Source of the DNA: Photobacterium aphoticum
GTDB lineage: Bacteria > Pseudomonadota > Gammaproteobacteria > Enterobacterales > Vibrionaceae
Length of the DNA stretch: 64,000 nucleotides
Direction of reading: 5' to 3'
Assembly (NCBI RefSeq): GCF_001029435.1
Contig: NZ_LDOV01000037.1
Location: 1 to 64,000 of the forward strand
Under the pieces are notes generated by a model. The model was not told the origin of the DNA. It did not search any database and was given only the letters and a program-made list of their open reading frames with translations. How positions within the stretch are numbered: the first letter of the stretch is position 1; the number at the start of each line of letters is the position of its first letter. The position numbers were made by a program, and so were the translations under genes. Shown here piece after piece: positions 28,733-37,458 of this stretch.

Positions 28733-29077
28733 TTAATGTAAGAAGGTCTGCTTTTCGTGCGCGCTGGTGGCCGTCAGATCGCCTGCCGGATTCACCAGGT
28801 GCGGCAAAATCTTTGCAAGATTCAGGGTCATATCCTGATCCACAACCGGTTGGATCATCGTGTGGTACCAGCCCAACACGCCCATCACGGCATAACCAAT
28901 GGCGTCATCGCTGTCACGGTGCTCCAGCACAATCTGCATAAAGCGCAGGATCGCTTTATCATTGCTGCCCGCCTGGGTCAGGGTTTGTTGGTAAATCGCA
29001 CACGCTTCATCCACCAAACCGTCAAATTCTGTCTCAATCGCGACCTGAAAGGAGCCGCCATCTAGGGAGATTTTCAT
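28733..29077 (-). CDS. small conserved-looking protein, function unknown
   Basis: 114-residue acidic, soluble protein starting MKISLDGGSF. The start at ATG 29077 has GGAAAG upstream; the longer open frame (to 29353) runs back over a terminator and the end of the patatin gene and is not credible. No domain recognised. Hydrophobic helices around AIGYAVMGVLGWYHTM suggest a folded helical protein. Confidence 0.6.
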   Translation of the reverse strand: MKISLDGGSFQVAIETEFDGLVDEACAIYQQTLTQAGSNDKAILRFMQIVLEHRDSDDAIGYAVMGVLGWYHTMIQPVVDQDMTLNLAKILPHLVNPAGDLTATSAHEKQTFLH

Positions 29078-29187
29078 CGTTATCTTTCCGTTTACATCCG
29101 AAGCCGCCATCGTACCGGAACCGGCCCGAGGTTTTGTGATCTCACCCCGCAAACCGGGCGCTCTGGACAATCTGCCACCACTTTCAG

Positions 29188-29218
29188 ACAAAAAAAGCGA
29201 GTCCCGAGGACTCGCTTT
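29188..29218 (-). terminator. terminator of the patatin gene
   Basis: AAAGCGAGTCC (29194-29204) pairs perfectly with GGACTCGCTTT (29208-29218); on the minus strand the stem is followed by a run of T. Confidence 0.9.
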
Positions 29219-29270
29219 GTGGTTTATGCTCAGGCAAAGGCTCAGCCAGCCCCAGCCAAAGGGATATAGG

Positions 29271-31562
29271 TTACTTGAAAGAGCTGCCGACCGAGAAATA
29301 GAACGAACTCTGACTGCTCTCAGCATGGCCATAGGCCAGATACACCGGACCAATCGGCGTGTCTAACCCGACAAACAGGCTGCCCGCCGTCAGGCTGGTG
29401 CTCAGGCTGATATCGCGTTCATCATCCCAGACCCCGCCCTGCTCCAGTGAACCACCGATATACACGGGGACGGACAAGGCGCCAAAATCGTTATCCAGCA
29501 AGCGATAACTGTACACCAAGGCCCCAAAGGCGCGGTAACGACCATTGAGTTCATAACGGTGGTAACCGGACATATTGAACAAGCCCCCCAGATCCTGCAC
29601 GTACAAGGGCAGCACATCCTCAGAGTCGTACCCGCCCAATTTAGCTTTCAGTGTCAGGCTGTGACGTGCATAACTGAACGGTTTCGACAGATTCACGTCA
29701 TAAAACAGGTTATCGCCGGTCACGGTATCGCTCCCATTGACGGCGCTGCGTCCTCGTCCGATACCAATTTCCGCCTCAAACAAAGTACCGTGGCGTGGGA
29801 AGTAGAAACTGTCCAAATCATCATACACAAATGACACGTAAGGCCCATGTACCGTGTAATCCTGTTTATTCTGGAAACCTTGCTCATTCACCTCACCACT
29901 GGCGCCCCGGTAACCCAGCGCCAGGGCACTCCACGGCTGCAGGTTCCAGCCCACTTCCGCAAACGCGGTGTACGTGGCGTATTCCGTTTCCACCGTGCTG
30001 CCGACCGGACGGCCGATCAAATCGCCCTGCTCTTGCGACAACACAAACTCACGGATCTCTCGGTTCCACCCGACACCCGCCGCCGTAAACATGGATTTTT
30101 GGTAATCCAACGGGAAATAGACACTGGTATTGATCGCTTTCCAGCTGCCCAATAGCCACTCAAACTGCCATTCACCGCCTTTGTCGGTTAAATCGGTATA
30201 GATATACTGGCTGCCAAAGGCAAAATCCGACCGGTTGACCAGATCATCTTCAAAACTGAATTTGAAGTTAAGGTAACCCGGGCCCCAGGACTTTTCCCGT
30301 ACATCCATCACCAGGACATTTTCCTCGCCCTGACGCTGGATCTGATAGGTGATGCGCTCGTAAATATCCTGACTGTTGAGACGCTTCACCGCCTCATCCA
30401 ATTCATGGTTCGCTACGACCCGGCCCACCTCCAGATTGAGCGCCGCCAACAGCGCAGTATCGGAACGACGGGTGTGATTTTCTAACGCAATACGGTCGAT
30501 GTAATACGCCGAACTGGCCAATAGCTGGCTGCGACGATCGAGTTTCTTACGCTGATAATCTGCATAATCATCTTGTGACAACTGGTAACGCAACAGCGAC
30601 GGCAGCGCGGCAATCGCCACCTGGCGGCCGGCTAAATAGGCCTGCTCCATCTTGTCAAAATCCGGCGCCAGCATGAACGACACATCCGGTTGCAGGTAAA
30701 TATCCTGCTTCCCCATCAGGGCCTTTTGCTGATCCGCACTGCTGTTGGTCATGAAGGTCGTCAACTGGCCGACAATGTTTAAGGCACTATTGAGATCGCG
30801 CTCACCGTACAAGGCATCACGCAGATCCACCGCGATGATCACCTCGGCCCCCAAGGCCTTCGCGGCGTCCACCGGCATGTTATTGACCACGCCGCCATCG
30901 ACCAAGATCTTGTCGTCGATCCTGACCGGCAGCAACGCCCCCGGCACCGTCATGGACGCCTGCATAGCAGTCGCCAGATGGCCTTTGTCTAACCACACCG
31001 GTTTCACATGAACGATATCCGTCGCCACCGCGCGATACGGGATCGCGAGGCGATCAAAACTGGCCAGATCCGGCAGGTTTTCGGTCAGTTGCCCCAACAG
31101 GGTCGCCATGCCCTGCCCCTGAAACGCACCGGGCTTAGATCGGTAGTTACCGTCAAGATCGATGCCGATGTCCGCATAAATCTGATAATTGTCGTTTTGT
31201 TTCTTACGACGCAATTCCAGATCATTACGGCCCACCCGATCGGTATAACCCTGTTGCCAGTCGGCAGCCAACGTGCGCTGTTTAACCTCTTCGGCCGACA
31301 AGCCCATGGCATACATGCCACCGACATAGGCGCCCATACTGGTGCCGGTGATCACATCCACCGGAATACGGTTCGCTTCCAGTACCGATAAGACCCCGAT
31401 ATGGGCAGCCCCTTTGGCGCCGCCGCCACTGAGCACGACCCCAATGGTGGGGCGTCCGGTCTCAGTGGCCGCCTCGTTTTCTGCGGCATCGGCCGGCCAC
31501 ACCATTACCATTGACAACAACACGGTCACGCCACACCGGCGCCATGGCTCCAGCCACTTCAT
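29271..31562 (-). CDS. patatin-like phospholipase fused to an outer-membrane barrel (type Vd, PlpD-like)
   Basis: 763-residue protein with a signal peptide (residues 1-27), then a patatin lipase domain: oxyanion loop GGGAKG (46-51), nucleophile Ser75 in GTSMG and partner Asp222 in VDGG. A POTRA-like segment follows (about 360-430), then a C-terminal BamA/TamA-type barrel ending in aromatic FYFSVGSSFK. This is the layout of PlpD of Pseudomonas aeruginosa, a type Vd autotransporter whose lipase is exposed or released outside. The start at ATG 31562 follows AAGGA; the open frame upstream lacks signal-peptide character. Likely substrate is membrane phospholipid. Confidence 0.88.
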   Translation of the reverse strand: MKWLEPWRRCGVTVLLSMVMVWPADAAENEAATETGRPTIGVVLSGGGAKGAAHIGVLSVLEANRIPVDVITGTSMGAYVGGMYAMGLSAEEVKQRTLAADWQQGYTDRVGRNDLELRRKKQNDNYQIYADIGIDLDGNYRSKPGAFQGQGMATLLGQLTENLPDLASFDRLAIPYRAVATDIVHVKPVWLDKGHLATAMQASMTVPGALLPVRIDDKILVDGGVVNNMPVDAAKALGAEVIIAVDLRDALYGERDLNSALNIVGQLTTFMTNSSADQQKALMGKQDIYLQPDVSFMLAPDFDKMEQAYLAGRQVAIAALPSLLRYQLSQDDYADYQRKKLDRRSQLLASSAYYIDRIALENHTRRSDTALLAALNLEVGRVVANHELDEAVKRLNSQDIYERITYQIQRQGEENVLVMDVREKSWGPGYLNFKFSFEDDLVNRSDFAFGSQYIYTDLTDKGGEWQFEWLLGSWKAINTSVYFPLDYQKSMFTAAGVGWNREIREFVLSQEQGDLIGRPVGSTVETEYATYTAFAEVGWNLQPWSALALGYRGASGEVNEQGFQNKQDYTVHGPYVSFVYDDLDSFYFPRHGTLFEAEIGIGRGRSAVNGSDTVTGDNLFYDVNLSKPFSYARHSLTLKAKLGGYDSEDVLPLYVQDLGGLFNMSGYHRYELNGRYRAFGALVYSYRLLDNDFGALSVPVYIGGSLEQGGVWDDERDISLSTSLTAGSLFVGLDTPIGPVYLAYGHAESSQSSFYFSVGSSFK

Positions 31563-31666
31563 GCCATCATATCCTTGCTCTAACATATTGATGAAACAAA
31601 CGGTCTGTCTGTTCTTTGATGCCAACTAGGATACGGGATAGTACGGGGTTTGTGTGAGTAAAATGC

Positions 31667-31703
31667 AAAAAAATCCGGTGCCGACTGACGTGGGCACCGG
31701 ATT
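31667..31703 (-). terminator. rctB terminator
   Basis: AATCCGGTGCC (31672-31682) and GGCACCGGATT (31693-31703) form a perfect 11-bp stem, followed on the minus strand by a run of T. It lies 24 bp after the rctB stop. Confidence 0.9.
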
Positions 31704-31726
31704 GGAGAGACTTTGTTCAACGCGGG

Positions 31727-33727
31727 TTAGCGGCCGCTGGCGATATCTTCTAACGCCGTGATCACCGATTCATTCATGTGACCTTCAAACACCAGTTTGC
31801 AGACCTTACGACGAACCGCGAGGCCCGAAATCAGCTTTTCAATCGACAGGTGGCGTTCATCCTGCTGGCCATTATACAACTCAATGGTTTTGCTCAACGT
31901 TTCGTACGGCACGATGTCCCCAGCCACACGTAGCCAATCGAGCTTCTCTAACAGCCCCTGACACTCTTCACTGATAGAGGCAGCAGAATGCCCTGTCATG
32001 GCCGATAATGCCGTGATACTGCGTTGTAGCGCCTCTGGAGAGGTATATTTCGATAACGTGATGGTCAGTTCGTCTGCATTGATCTCCACCAAATGCTTAC
32101 GCAACTTCACGCGGCGGCCCAGTCGGCCTTTGCTGCGTCCCTCTTTGCGCTGGATCGGTTCAAACTCACCGTCAATGATCTCGGAAAGTTGATCAAGCTC
32201 CTGACGCGGCAGGATCTCATTACGCAACGGGTTCGGCATGGTCGGCGCCATGGATCGTTTGCCTTCGTTGGTGGTTTTCGCGCGCGAGAAACGGATCACT
32301 TCATCGGCATCACAGCGAATATCGATCTGGTAATCGCAATAACGTTTGTCCTGCTCGTGCGGATAAATCGTTAAATGATAGCCCCACAAATTCACCGCAA
32401 ACATGTTGTCAGTGATCTTGCCTTCCGCCAGTTTACGCAGCTCGCGGATCAGATCCGATGAAAAACGACGCCATTCTATATTACGTGCAAGCTTTTGATT
32501 TAGCTCGCTTAATAACATGGAGTCATTGACACGGCGAGACATGCGACTACGAAAAAATGTGTATAACTGGAACACCAAGGTGTGTTGTCGCAAGATTTCC
32601 GGCGGAAACAGGAAGAAGTAGTCACGGGTCAGCAATTCATCGAAAAATGACGGCTCCCACACCAGGATATATAAATTCGGCTTGATACGGATCTCGCCAT
32701 CTTCGCGCTCCTGTGGCGCTTCTTCGGAGGCCGTAATGGTGCGCGCCAGAAAACGGAAGCGATCACTTTTGAAGCCTTCCGGCATGTTTTCACTCATCCA
32801 GCGACCGGTTAATTCATGCAGCTGAAAATCGGTAAATTCAATGCGATCAATACTTTCCCGGATCGAATCACGGGCAGGTCCACTGTCTTTTTTGCCGCGC
32901 AAGGCCAAGATATCCGTGATGTACACCGGCGTTTTGTTGGTCATACTGCGGGTTTGAATTTCGTAATCCGCAATGTGGTGATCGTGGTATTGCACCGTTA
33001 AGGTGAATAACGCAAACAGGGTCATGAGATCATCCACTGTCATGATCGACTTGGATGATCGTGTTTCGATGATCGCTTTGGTGCCGCTGATCGCCACCAT
33101 GGATTTCTGGTAACTTTTCTTGGTGCGGGGTGGTGCTAACGCCTGATCAATGATCCCGGCCCAACTGGTCGGTGACACCACAATTTGATCCGCTTCATCC
33201 GGCATGGTTGGCGGCGTGCCGAGGCCATGTTCGCTCAGTAACTGGCGATTGACATGGTTTTGCGCCAAGGCCTTTGAGCGTTTCTGTTTTTGCTGTGCCC
33301 GGCTCTGTTCAGAATTGAGGCTGCCTGTGCCCAGTTGCGAGATCAACAACGCCGGGTTGATGAAGTGGTGTAACATGGTTTTACCCGCTAACCCTTCTTC
33401 AAACCGAACCGGTTGTTGCTTGAACAAGCCCACATTGACGGCAGCGCGCAAACGTTGCTGGATAGCGGCACGGGTTAATTGCCCTTCTGTCGCTTCAACC
33501 AACTCCGTGGTCGATACCATCCCATCCTGGCAAGTGAGGCCACGTAATGAAATGAGATTCAGCAATTCGATGATGCTTTTTGTGACCCCTTTGAAATGTT
33601 GATATTGGGGTAACCAATCAATCAGGTTCGTTGGGATAGCAAATAAGTGCCCATCTTTGTGGGATCGTGGCGCCGAGATCAATATTTTTTCTTGGTGCTT
33701 ATTGTCCGGTGAGGAAGCTGAATTCAT
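31727..33727 (-). CDS. rctB: chromosome II replication initiator RctB
   Basis: 666-residue initiator specific to the second chromosome of Vibrionaceae (V. cholerae RctB is about 658). It binds the 12-mer iterons of oriCII, opens the adjacent AT-rich DNA and represses its own promoter. The whole protein reads as RctB, including the N-terminal winged-helix region (HFKGVTKSIIELLNLISLRG, about residues 43-62), the central winged helices (about 280-480) and the C-terminal basic part. It is read away from the origin at 33728-34700, the conserved rctB/oriCII arrangement. Dam methylation of GATC within the iterons controls binding in the family. The start is fixed by the conserved position; the ribosome binding site is weak. 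Confidence 0.97.
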   Translation of the reverse strand: MNSASSPDNKHQEKILISAPRSHKDGHLFAIPTNLIDWLPQYQHFKGVTKSIIELLNLISLRGLTCQDGMVSTTELVEATEGQLTRAAIQQRLRAAVNVGLFKQQPVRFEEGLAGKTMLHHFINPALLISQLGTGSLNSEQSRAQQKQKRSKALAQNHVNRQLLSEHGLGTPPTMPDEADQIVVSPTSWAGIIDQALAPPRTKKSYQKSMVAISGTKAIIETRSSKSIMTVDDLMTLFALFTLTVQYHDHHIADYEIQTRSMTNKTPVYITDILALRGKKDSGPARDSIRESIDRIEFTDFQLHELTGRWMSENMPEGFKSDRFRFLARTITASEEAPQEREDGEIRIKPNLYILVWEPSFFDELLTRDYFFLFPPEILRQHTLVFQLYTFFRSRMSRRVNDSMLLSELNQKLARNIEWRRFSSDLIRELRKLAEGKITDNMFAVNLWGYHLTIYPHEQDKRYCDYQIDIRCDADEVIRFSRAKTTNEGKRSMAPTMPNPLRNEILPRQELDQLSEIIDGEFEPIQRKEGRSKGRLGRRVKLRKHLVEINADELTITLSKYTSPEALQRSITALSAMTGHSAASISEECQGLLEKLDWLRVAGDIVPYETLSKTIELYNGQQDERHLSIEKLISGLAVRRKVCKLVFEGHMNESVITALEDIASGR

Positions 33728-33767
33728 TTGTCATTAGCCGTATATGCATCATTTTTCCGAGAAAGAT

Positions 33768-33870
33768 TAATAGAAAAAGATCAAGAAAGAAAGATCTTTT
33801 ATTGGCTTTTTTTAATCTGATCTTTTTTGATTATTTTGATCTTATTGTTTAACTGATCTTATGATCTGAT
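33768..33870. other. AT-rich unwinding region of oriCII with clustered GATC sites
   Basis: About 100 bp of very AT-rich DNA between rctB and the iterons, containing six GATC (Dam) sites, at 33779, 33793, 33819, 33838, 33855 and 33863. In V. cholerae the duplex is opened next to the iterons on the rctB side and RctB contacts this strand; the position here is the same. The rctB promoter must overlap it. Confidence 0.75.
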
Positions 33871-33924
33871 GGATTTTACCCGCCTAACATACTGTTTTTA
33901 ATTGCATTATTATTTTGCGCTATA

Positions 33925-34057
33925 GGAACGATGATCAACAAGCAGACGGAAACGTGATCAAATACATCATGAAACGATGATCATCAGTCACAGGGAAGTA
34001 TGATCATCATTATCCTGTAAACATGATCATCAGTGACCGGCAAGCATGATCATGACT
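33925..34057 (+). repeat. oriCII: oriCII iteron array, six RctB 12-mers
   Basis: Six repeats with core ATGATCA or GTGATCA begin at 33931, 33954, 33977, 34000, 34023 and 34046, exactly 23 bp apart, so they lie on one face of the helix about every two turns. Each is preceded by a purine-rich GGAACG/GAAACG/GGAAGT-type segment. The second unit has GTGATCA, the others ATGATCA. Every unit contains a Dam site. Number, spacing and location next to rctB match the minimal oriCII of V. cholerae. Confidence 0.95.
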
Positions 34058-34079
34058 CACGCAAGGCTTTTGCACATAG

Positions 34080-34088
34080 TTATCCACA
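34080..34088 (+). promoter_or_regulatory. DnaA box
   Basis: TTATCCACA is a perfect consensus DnaA box, 22 bp after the last iteron. oriCII of V. cholerae also needs a DnaA box in this region. Confidence 0.85.
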
Positions 34089-34182
34089 GATGTTGTCTTT
34101 ATCCCCTTTCATGGTGCCATTTTTCCTCGCTGTTTGTTGTGCTCTCCGGCGTTTTTGGTGTGATTAGCTCGGTTTTCCCCTT

Positions 34183-34355
34183 GGAAGCATGATCATGTTC
34201 GTGTGTTTTGACCGTATTTGGCCGTTGCTTTGCCATGCGTAAGCGGTTGAATGCGTTCAACAGACCAAGATTGTGGTTTTTTCCATCAATATTGAATCGA
34301 CAATTTCCGTAGTTCCGTCGCTGAATCTCATGTGTCCGGTACGGAGCGATGATCA
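34183..34355 (+). repeat. additional RctB 12-mers in the oriCII inhibitory side
   Basis: Two further forward copies of ATGATCA, at 34189-34195 (preceded by GGAAGC) and 34349-34355 (preceded by GGAGCG). They are outside the regular array and probably correspond to the negative-control region of the origin in V. cholerae. The longer 39-mer type site was not identified. Confidence 0.75.
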
Positions 34356-34525
34356 AGTCATTGAATGTGTATTTGAATTTGACGCTTAAGGCGAGAATAG
34401 ACCCACAATATCTCCTTCATGGCGCCTTTATATGGCGGATAAAGCCTTATCCGTCCTGCATTCACCGTAATTTGACGGACTTTTCTCATGCTTCCGGTGG
34501 TTGGGAAAAATGATCCGAGATCACT

Positions 34526-34642
34526 TGATCATCGATCCGTTGAGGTGAAGTTGATCTGACGCTGCTTTAGGTGAGGATTTACAGTCAAAATTACCTTGAT
34601 CATCGTTGCCGATCTTACGGTATCAGCTCGGAGGCATGATCA
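34526..34642. repeat. outer RctB repeats, two inverted and one direct
   Basis: ATGATCA on the minus strand at 34526-34532 and 34597-34603, and on the plus strand at 34636-34642 (preceded by GGAGGC). Several partial GATCA copies lie between them and up to 34740. The inverted orientation differs from the main array and could serve handcuffing or titration rather than initiation. Confidence 0.7.
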
Positions 34643-34908
34643 AGGTGATGGGGAATGTACATACCCTATCGTGCGCGATCATTGTCGATTTCAGCCTGAT
34701 CGTCAAAGGGCTATCGCCTGTACAGCGGGCGATCATGATGAAATCCCTCTATTTCATGCTGTTTTTCCTCTCTTTCTCTCCCCTCGCCGCTTGCTCGCTC
34801 ATTTCATAAACAATCTCAGATACGCAGAGTCTGGCCCGCGCCTGTTTCAGTCTGTCTGACAGAACCCGTAATTTAGCCAAAAAACTCACGCTTCCGGTAA
34901 AGTCAGTG

Positions 34909-34923
34909 ATTTACATTGTAAAA
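34909..34923. promoter_or_regulatory. parS2: parS2 centromere site 1
   Basis: TTTACATTGTAAA (34910-34922) matches the chromosome-II ParB2 site NTTTACANTGTAAAN exactly. It lies on the origin side of parA2, 210 bp before its start. Confidence 0.88.
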
Positions 34924-35072
34924 TAGTGACGCTGTAACATTTGAAATAATGAGATTGTTGTGAGTGATTATAAGTAGAATGCGCGTAAATTAACGCATCA
35001 AATTGGCTGTTTTTTGCCTCATGTTTCGCTTTCCGCTGAGATAAATATCACACAAGTTTGTTCAGCACTTTG

Positions 35073-35100
35073 TTGTTTTGGTTGTATTTTGCTGTACAAT
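35073..35100 (+). promoter_or_regulatory. candidate parAB2 promoter
   Basis: TTGTTT (35073-35078), 16-bp spacer, TACAAT (35095-35100): a reasonable sigma-70 promoter 32 bp before the parA2 start. Confidence 0.5.
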
Positions 35101-35132
35101 TGAGCGCAAACCCTCAATGGCGAATACAAAGA

Positions 35133-36347
35133 ATGAACAGGGAACAGACCATCGAAAATTTGCTCAACATTGCTGAGCAGACGAAACAGGTACAGGCAGA
35201 CCGAATTGAGATCGTATTGGAGGAGCGCCGCGAAGAGCTGTTCCCTCCGATGTCGAAAGCGTTAATGGAAACCCGTTCTGGGTTAACGCGCCGTAAATTG
35301 GATGACGCGATTTCACGTATGGAAGCGGCGGGCCATCAATTTACGAAAAATAATGCCAACCACTACTCCATTACCTTGGAAGAAGCCCACAAGTTAATGG
35401 CCGCTGCGAAAAAGCCGGCGTTTCATGAACGTGAAGGTGCAGGGCGCAAACCGTGGATTGTTAACGTGCAAAACCAAAAAGGGGGCACGGGTAAATCCAT
35501 GACAGCGGTCCATTTGGCCGCATGTTTGGCGTTAGATTTGGACAAACGTTACCGTATCTGTCTGATTGACCTCGATCCACAGGGCTCATTGCGTCTGTTT
35601 TTGAACCCGCAGATCAGTGTGGGCGATCAGGAAACCATTTACTCGGCGGTCGATGTGATGCTGGGTAACGTGCCGGAAGGCCAGGTGATGGACAAGGATT
35701 TCTTGATGGGGAATGTGGTGATGCCGACCCAATACCCGAACTTGAAGACCATTGCTGCGTTCCCGGAAGATGCGATGTTTAACGCCGATGCGTGGCAAGA
35801 TCTTGCTGAAAATCAAGACCTTAACATCGTCCGTTTGCTGAAAGAGCGCGTGATCGACACCATTGCGGATGAGTTTGACATCATCATGATTGACACCGGC
35901 CCGCACATCGATCCACTGGTTTGGAATGCCATGTATGCGTCCAATGCGCTGATCATTCCGTGTGCGGCGAAGCGTCTGGACTGGGCTTCCACCGTTAACT
36001 TCTTTCAGCACCTGCCGACGGTGTATGAAATGTTCCCAGAAGAATGGCACGGTTTGGAGTTTATCCGTCTGATGCCAACCATGTTTGAGGACGATAATAA
36101 GAAGCAGGTTTCGGTATTGACCGAGATGAATTACCTGCTGCGTGATCAGGTGATGATGGCTACCGTACCACGTAGCCGTGCCTTTGAAACCTGTGCCGAT
36201 ACCTACAGCACGGTGTTTGATCTCACTGCAGCAGAATTTGAAGGGGGTAAAAAGACCCTATCCACCGCCCAGGAAGCAATTCAACGTGTCGGCCTTGAGC
36301 TGGAACGTGTGATGCACAGTCACTGGGCAAATCTAAACCGGGAGTAA
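35133..36347 (+). CDS. parA2: chromosome II partition ATPase ParA2
   Basis: 404-residue ParA with an N-terminal DNA-binding extension (residues 1-95, MNREQTIENLLNIAEQTKQV...), as in P1-type partition proteins and V. cholerae ParA2. The deviant Walker A motif is KGGTGKS (116-122), followed by the Walker A' region LIDLDPQGSL and IMIDTGPHIDPL. It forms ATP-dependent filaments or gradients on DNA and moves parS2-ParB2 complexes to the cell ends. The start at ATG 35133 matches the family; the open frame before it encodes a hydrophobic stretch with no similarity. It forms an operon with parB2, eight bases downstream. Confidence 0.97.
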   Translation: MNREQTIENLLNIAEQTKQVQADRIEIVLEERREELFPPMSKALMETRSGLTRRKLDDAISRMEAAGHQFTKNNANHYSITLEEAHKLMAAAKKPAFHEREGAGRKPWIVNVQNQKGGTGKSMTAVHLAACLALDLDKRYRICLIDLDPQGSLRLFLNPQISVGDQETIYSAVDVMLGNVPEGQVMDKDFLMGNVVMPTQYPNLKTIAAFPEDAMFNADAWQDLAENQDLNIVRLLKERVIDTIADEFDIIMIDTGPHIDPLVWNAMYASNALIIPCAAKRLDWASTVNFFQHLPTVYEMFPEEWHGLEFIRLMPTMFEDDNKKQVSVLTEMNYLLRDQVMMATVPRSRAFETCADTYSTVFDLTAAEFEGGKKTLSTAQEAIQRVGLELERVMHSHWANLNRE

Positions 36348-36355
36348 ACTGACAG

Positions 36356-37333
36356 ATGGCAATCAAAACCAAAGATCTTAATGCGCGTCTGTTTGGCAAG
36401 GCGGATAAACGCCGCGCTACAACACCGATGGAAGCGCAAACTGCCGCCAAGGATAAGGCTGCTGTGATTGAACTGGCGGTCGCCGGTGAGGAAACGGTCG
36501 CGTTTGAACTGGTGAAAATTGCGGCCTCGCAAGTAGCGGATAAAACCCGTGTTTTTGCAGAAAATGCCCGTGAACAGGCCTTTTTAAACGAACATGCACT
36601 GGCGGATATTCTCAATACGCTTAAAGATCGTGGTCAGCAGTACCCTGCGGTTGGCCGCTGGTTAGACGATGGCTGCATTGAAGTCCTCGACGGTAGTCGT
36701 CGTCGCATGTCCTGTATCTTGGCGGAGAAAGATTTCCTTATCTATGTCGGTAAGGGGATCAACAGTGAACATGCGAAATTCTTGTCGGATGTGGCCAATG
36801 CCCACAAACCGTTATCCTTGTTTGAGCGCGGTAAAGAGATGCAGTCGCTGCTTGATTCCGGCAAAGTCGCGGATCAAAAAGAGCTAGCGAAGTACTGTCA
36901 GTGCAGTGAAGCACTGGTCAGCGGTGCCTTGAAAGCAGCGGCGCTGCCGATGGAATTGCTGATGGCGTACCCAAGCGTTGGGGAATTAGGCCGTCCGACC
37001 ATTGTGAAGTTGCACCGTTTGTTTTTTGCCCTGAACAATGAGCAGCAACAGCAGTTTGTTGCCAAGCTGGGTAACGGCGATCAGGCGATGTGGAAAACCA
37101 TCAATGCCAGTGGGATCACCCGCATTACCCGTGAAGTGACAAACCAACTTGAGCATTTGGGCGAAACCTTTGTACCGAAAAAAGTGGAGGCAGAAAAGCC
37201 GAAACCGCAAGAATTGGTGAAAGGGAAAATCAGCTATTTGCGTGATGGTGATAAGCTGCAACTTAAACTCAAAAAGCTGACTGAGCGTCAAACCGAAGAG
37301 ATCCTGGCCTATCTGGCGGATTATCTGAAGTAA
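36356..37333 (+). CDS. parB2: chromosome II centromere-binding protein ParB2
   Basis: 325-residue ParB. It has the N-terminal ParB/Srx-like CTP-binding region (about residues 60-130, with GSRRRMSCILAE), a HTH domain (KELAKYCQCSEALVSGALKAAALP, about 175-200) and a C-terminal dimerisation part. It binds the parS2 palindromes found at 34.9, 39.6, 39.7, 40.5 and 42.1 kb. It follows parA2 directly and ends at a strong terminator. Confidence 0.96.
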   Translation: MAIKTKDLNARLFGKADKRRATTPMEAQTAAKDKAAVIELAVAGEETVAFELVKIAASQVADKTRVFAENAREQAFLNEHALADILNTLKDRGQQYPAVGRWLDDGCIEVLDGSRRRMSCILAEKDFLIYVGKGINSEHAKFLSDVANAHKPLSLFERGKEMQSLLDSGKVADQKELAKYCQCSEALVSGALKAAALPMELLMAYPSVGELGRPTIVKLHRLFFALNNEQQQQFVAKLGNGDQAMWKTINASGITRITREVTNQLEHLGETFVPKKVEAEKPKPQELVKGKISYLRDGDKLQLKLKKLTERQTEEILAYLADYLK

Positions 37334-37383
37334 CGCGAACGCGATCGGTTATCGCTTCGGCTATCCTGCGATACACCCTGTTG

Positions 37384-37414
37384 AAAACCACGTCGTTGTG
37401 ACGTGGTTTTTTTT
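37384..37414 (+). terminator. parAB2 terminator
   Basis: AAAACCACGTC (37384-37394) pairs perfectly with GACGTGGTTTT (37400-37410), continuing into eight T residues. Confidence 0.95.
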
Positions 37415-37458
37415 CGTCTATTGTCCGGGCATTGGTATGATGGGGCGATTTCGATGTA

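Larger units (their letters stand above)
33728..35132. other. oriCII: rctB-parA2 intergenic region: replication origin oriCII
   Basis: The 1.4 kb between divergently read rctB and parA2 contains, from left to right, the AT-rich Dam-site region, the six-iteron array, a DnaA box, scattered additional iterons in both orientations, a parS2 site (34909-34923) and a promoter before parA2. Short open frames here (for example 34099-34356 minus) are not credible as genes. Confidence 0.92.

Noticed and set aside
28733..29353. 206-codon version of the small protein gene at 28733
   Set aside because: The upstream extension crosses the terminator at 29188-29218 and the end of the patatin gene; the start at 29077 has a ribosome binding site.
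34099..34356. 85-codon minus-strand frame within oriCII
   Set aside because: It runs through iterons and lacks coding character; in the family this region is non-coding origin DNA.
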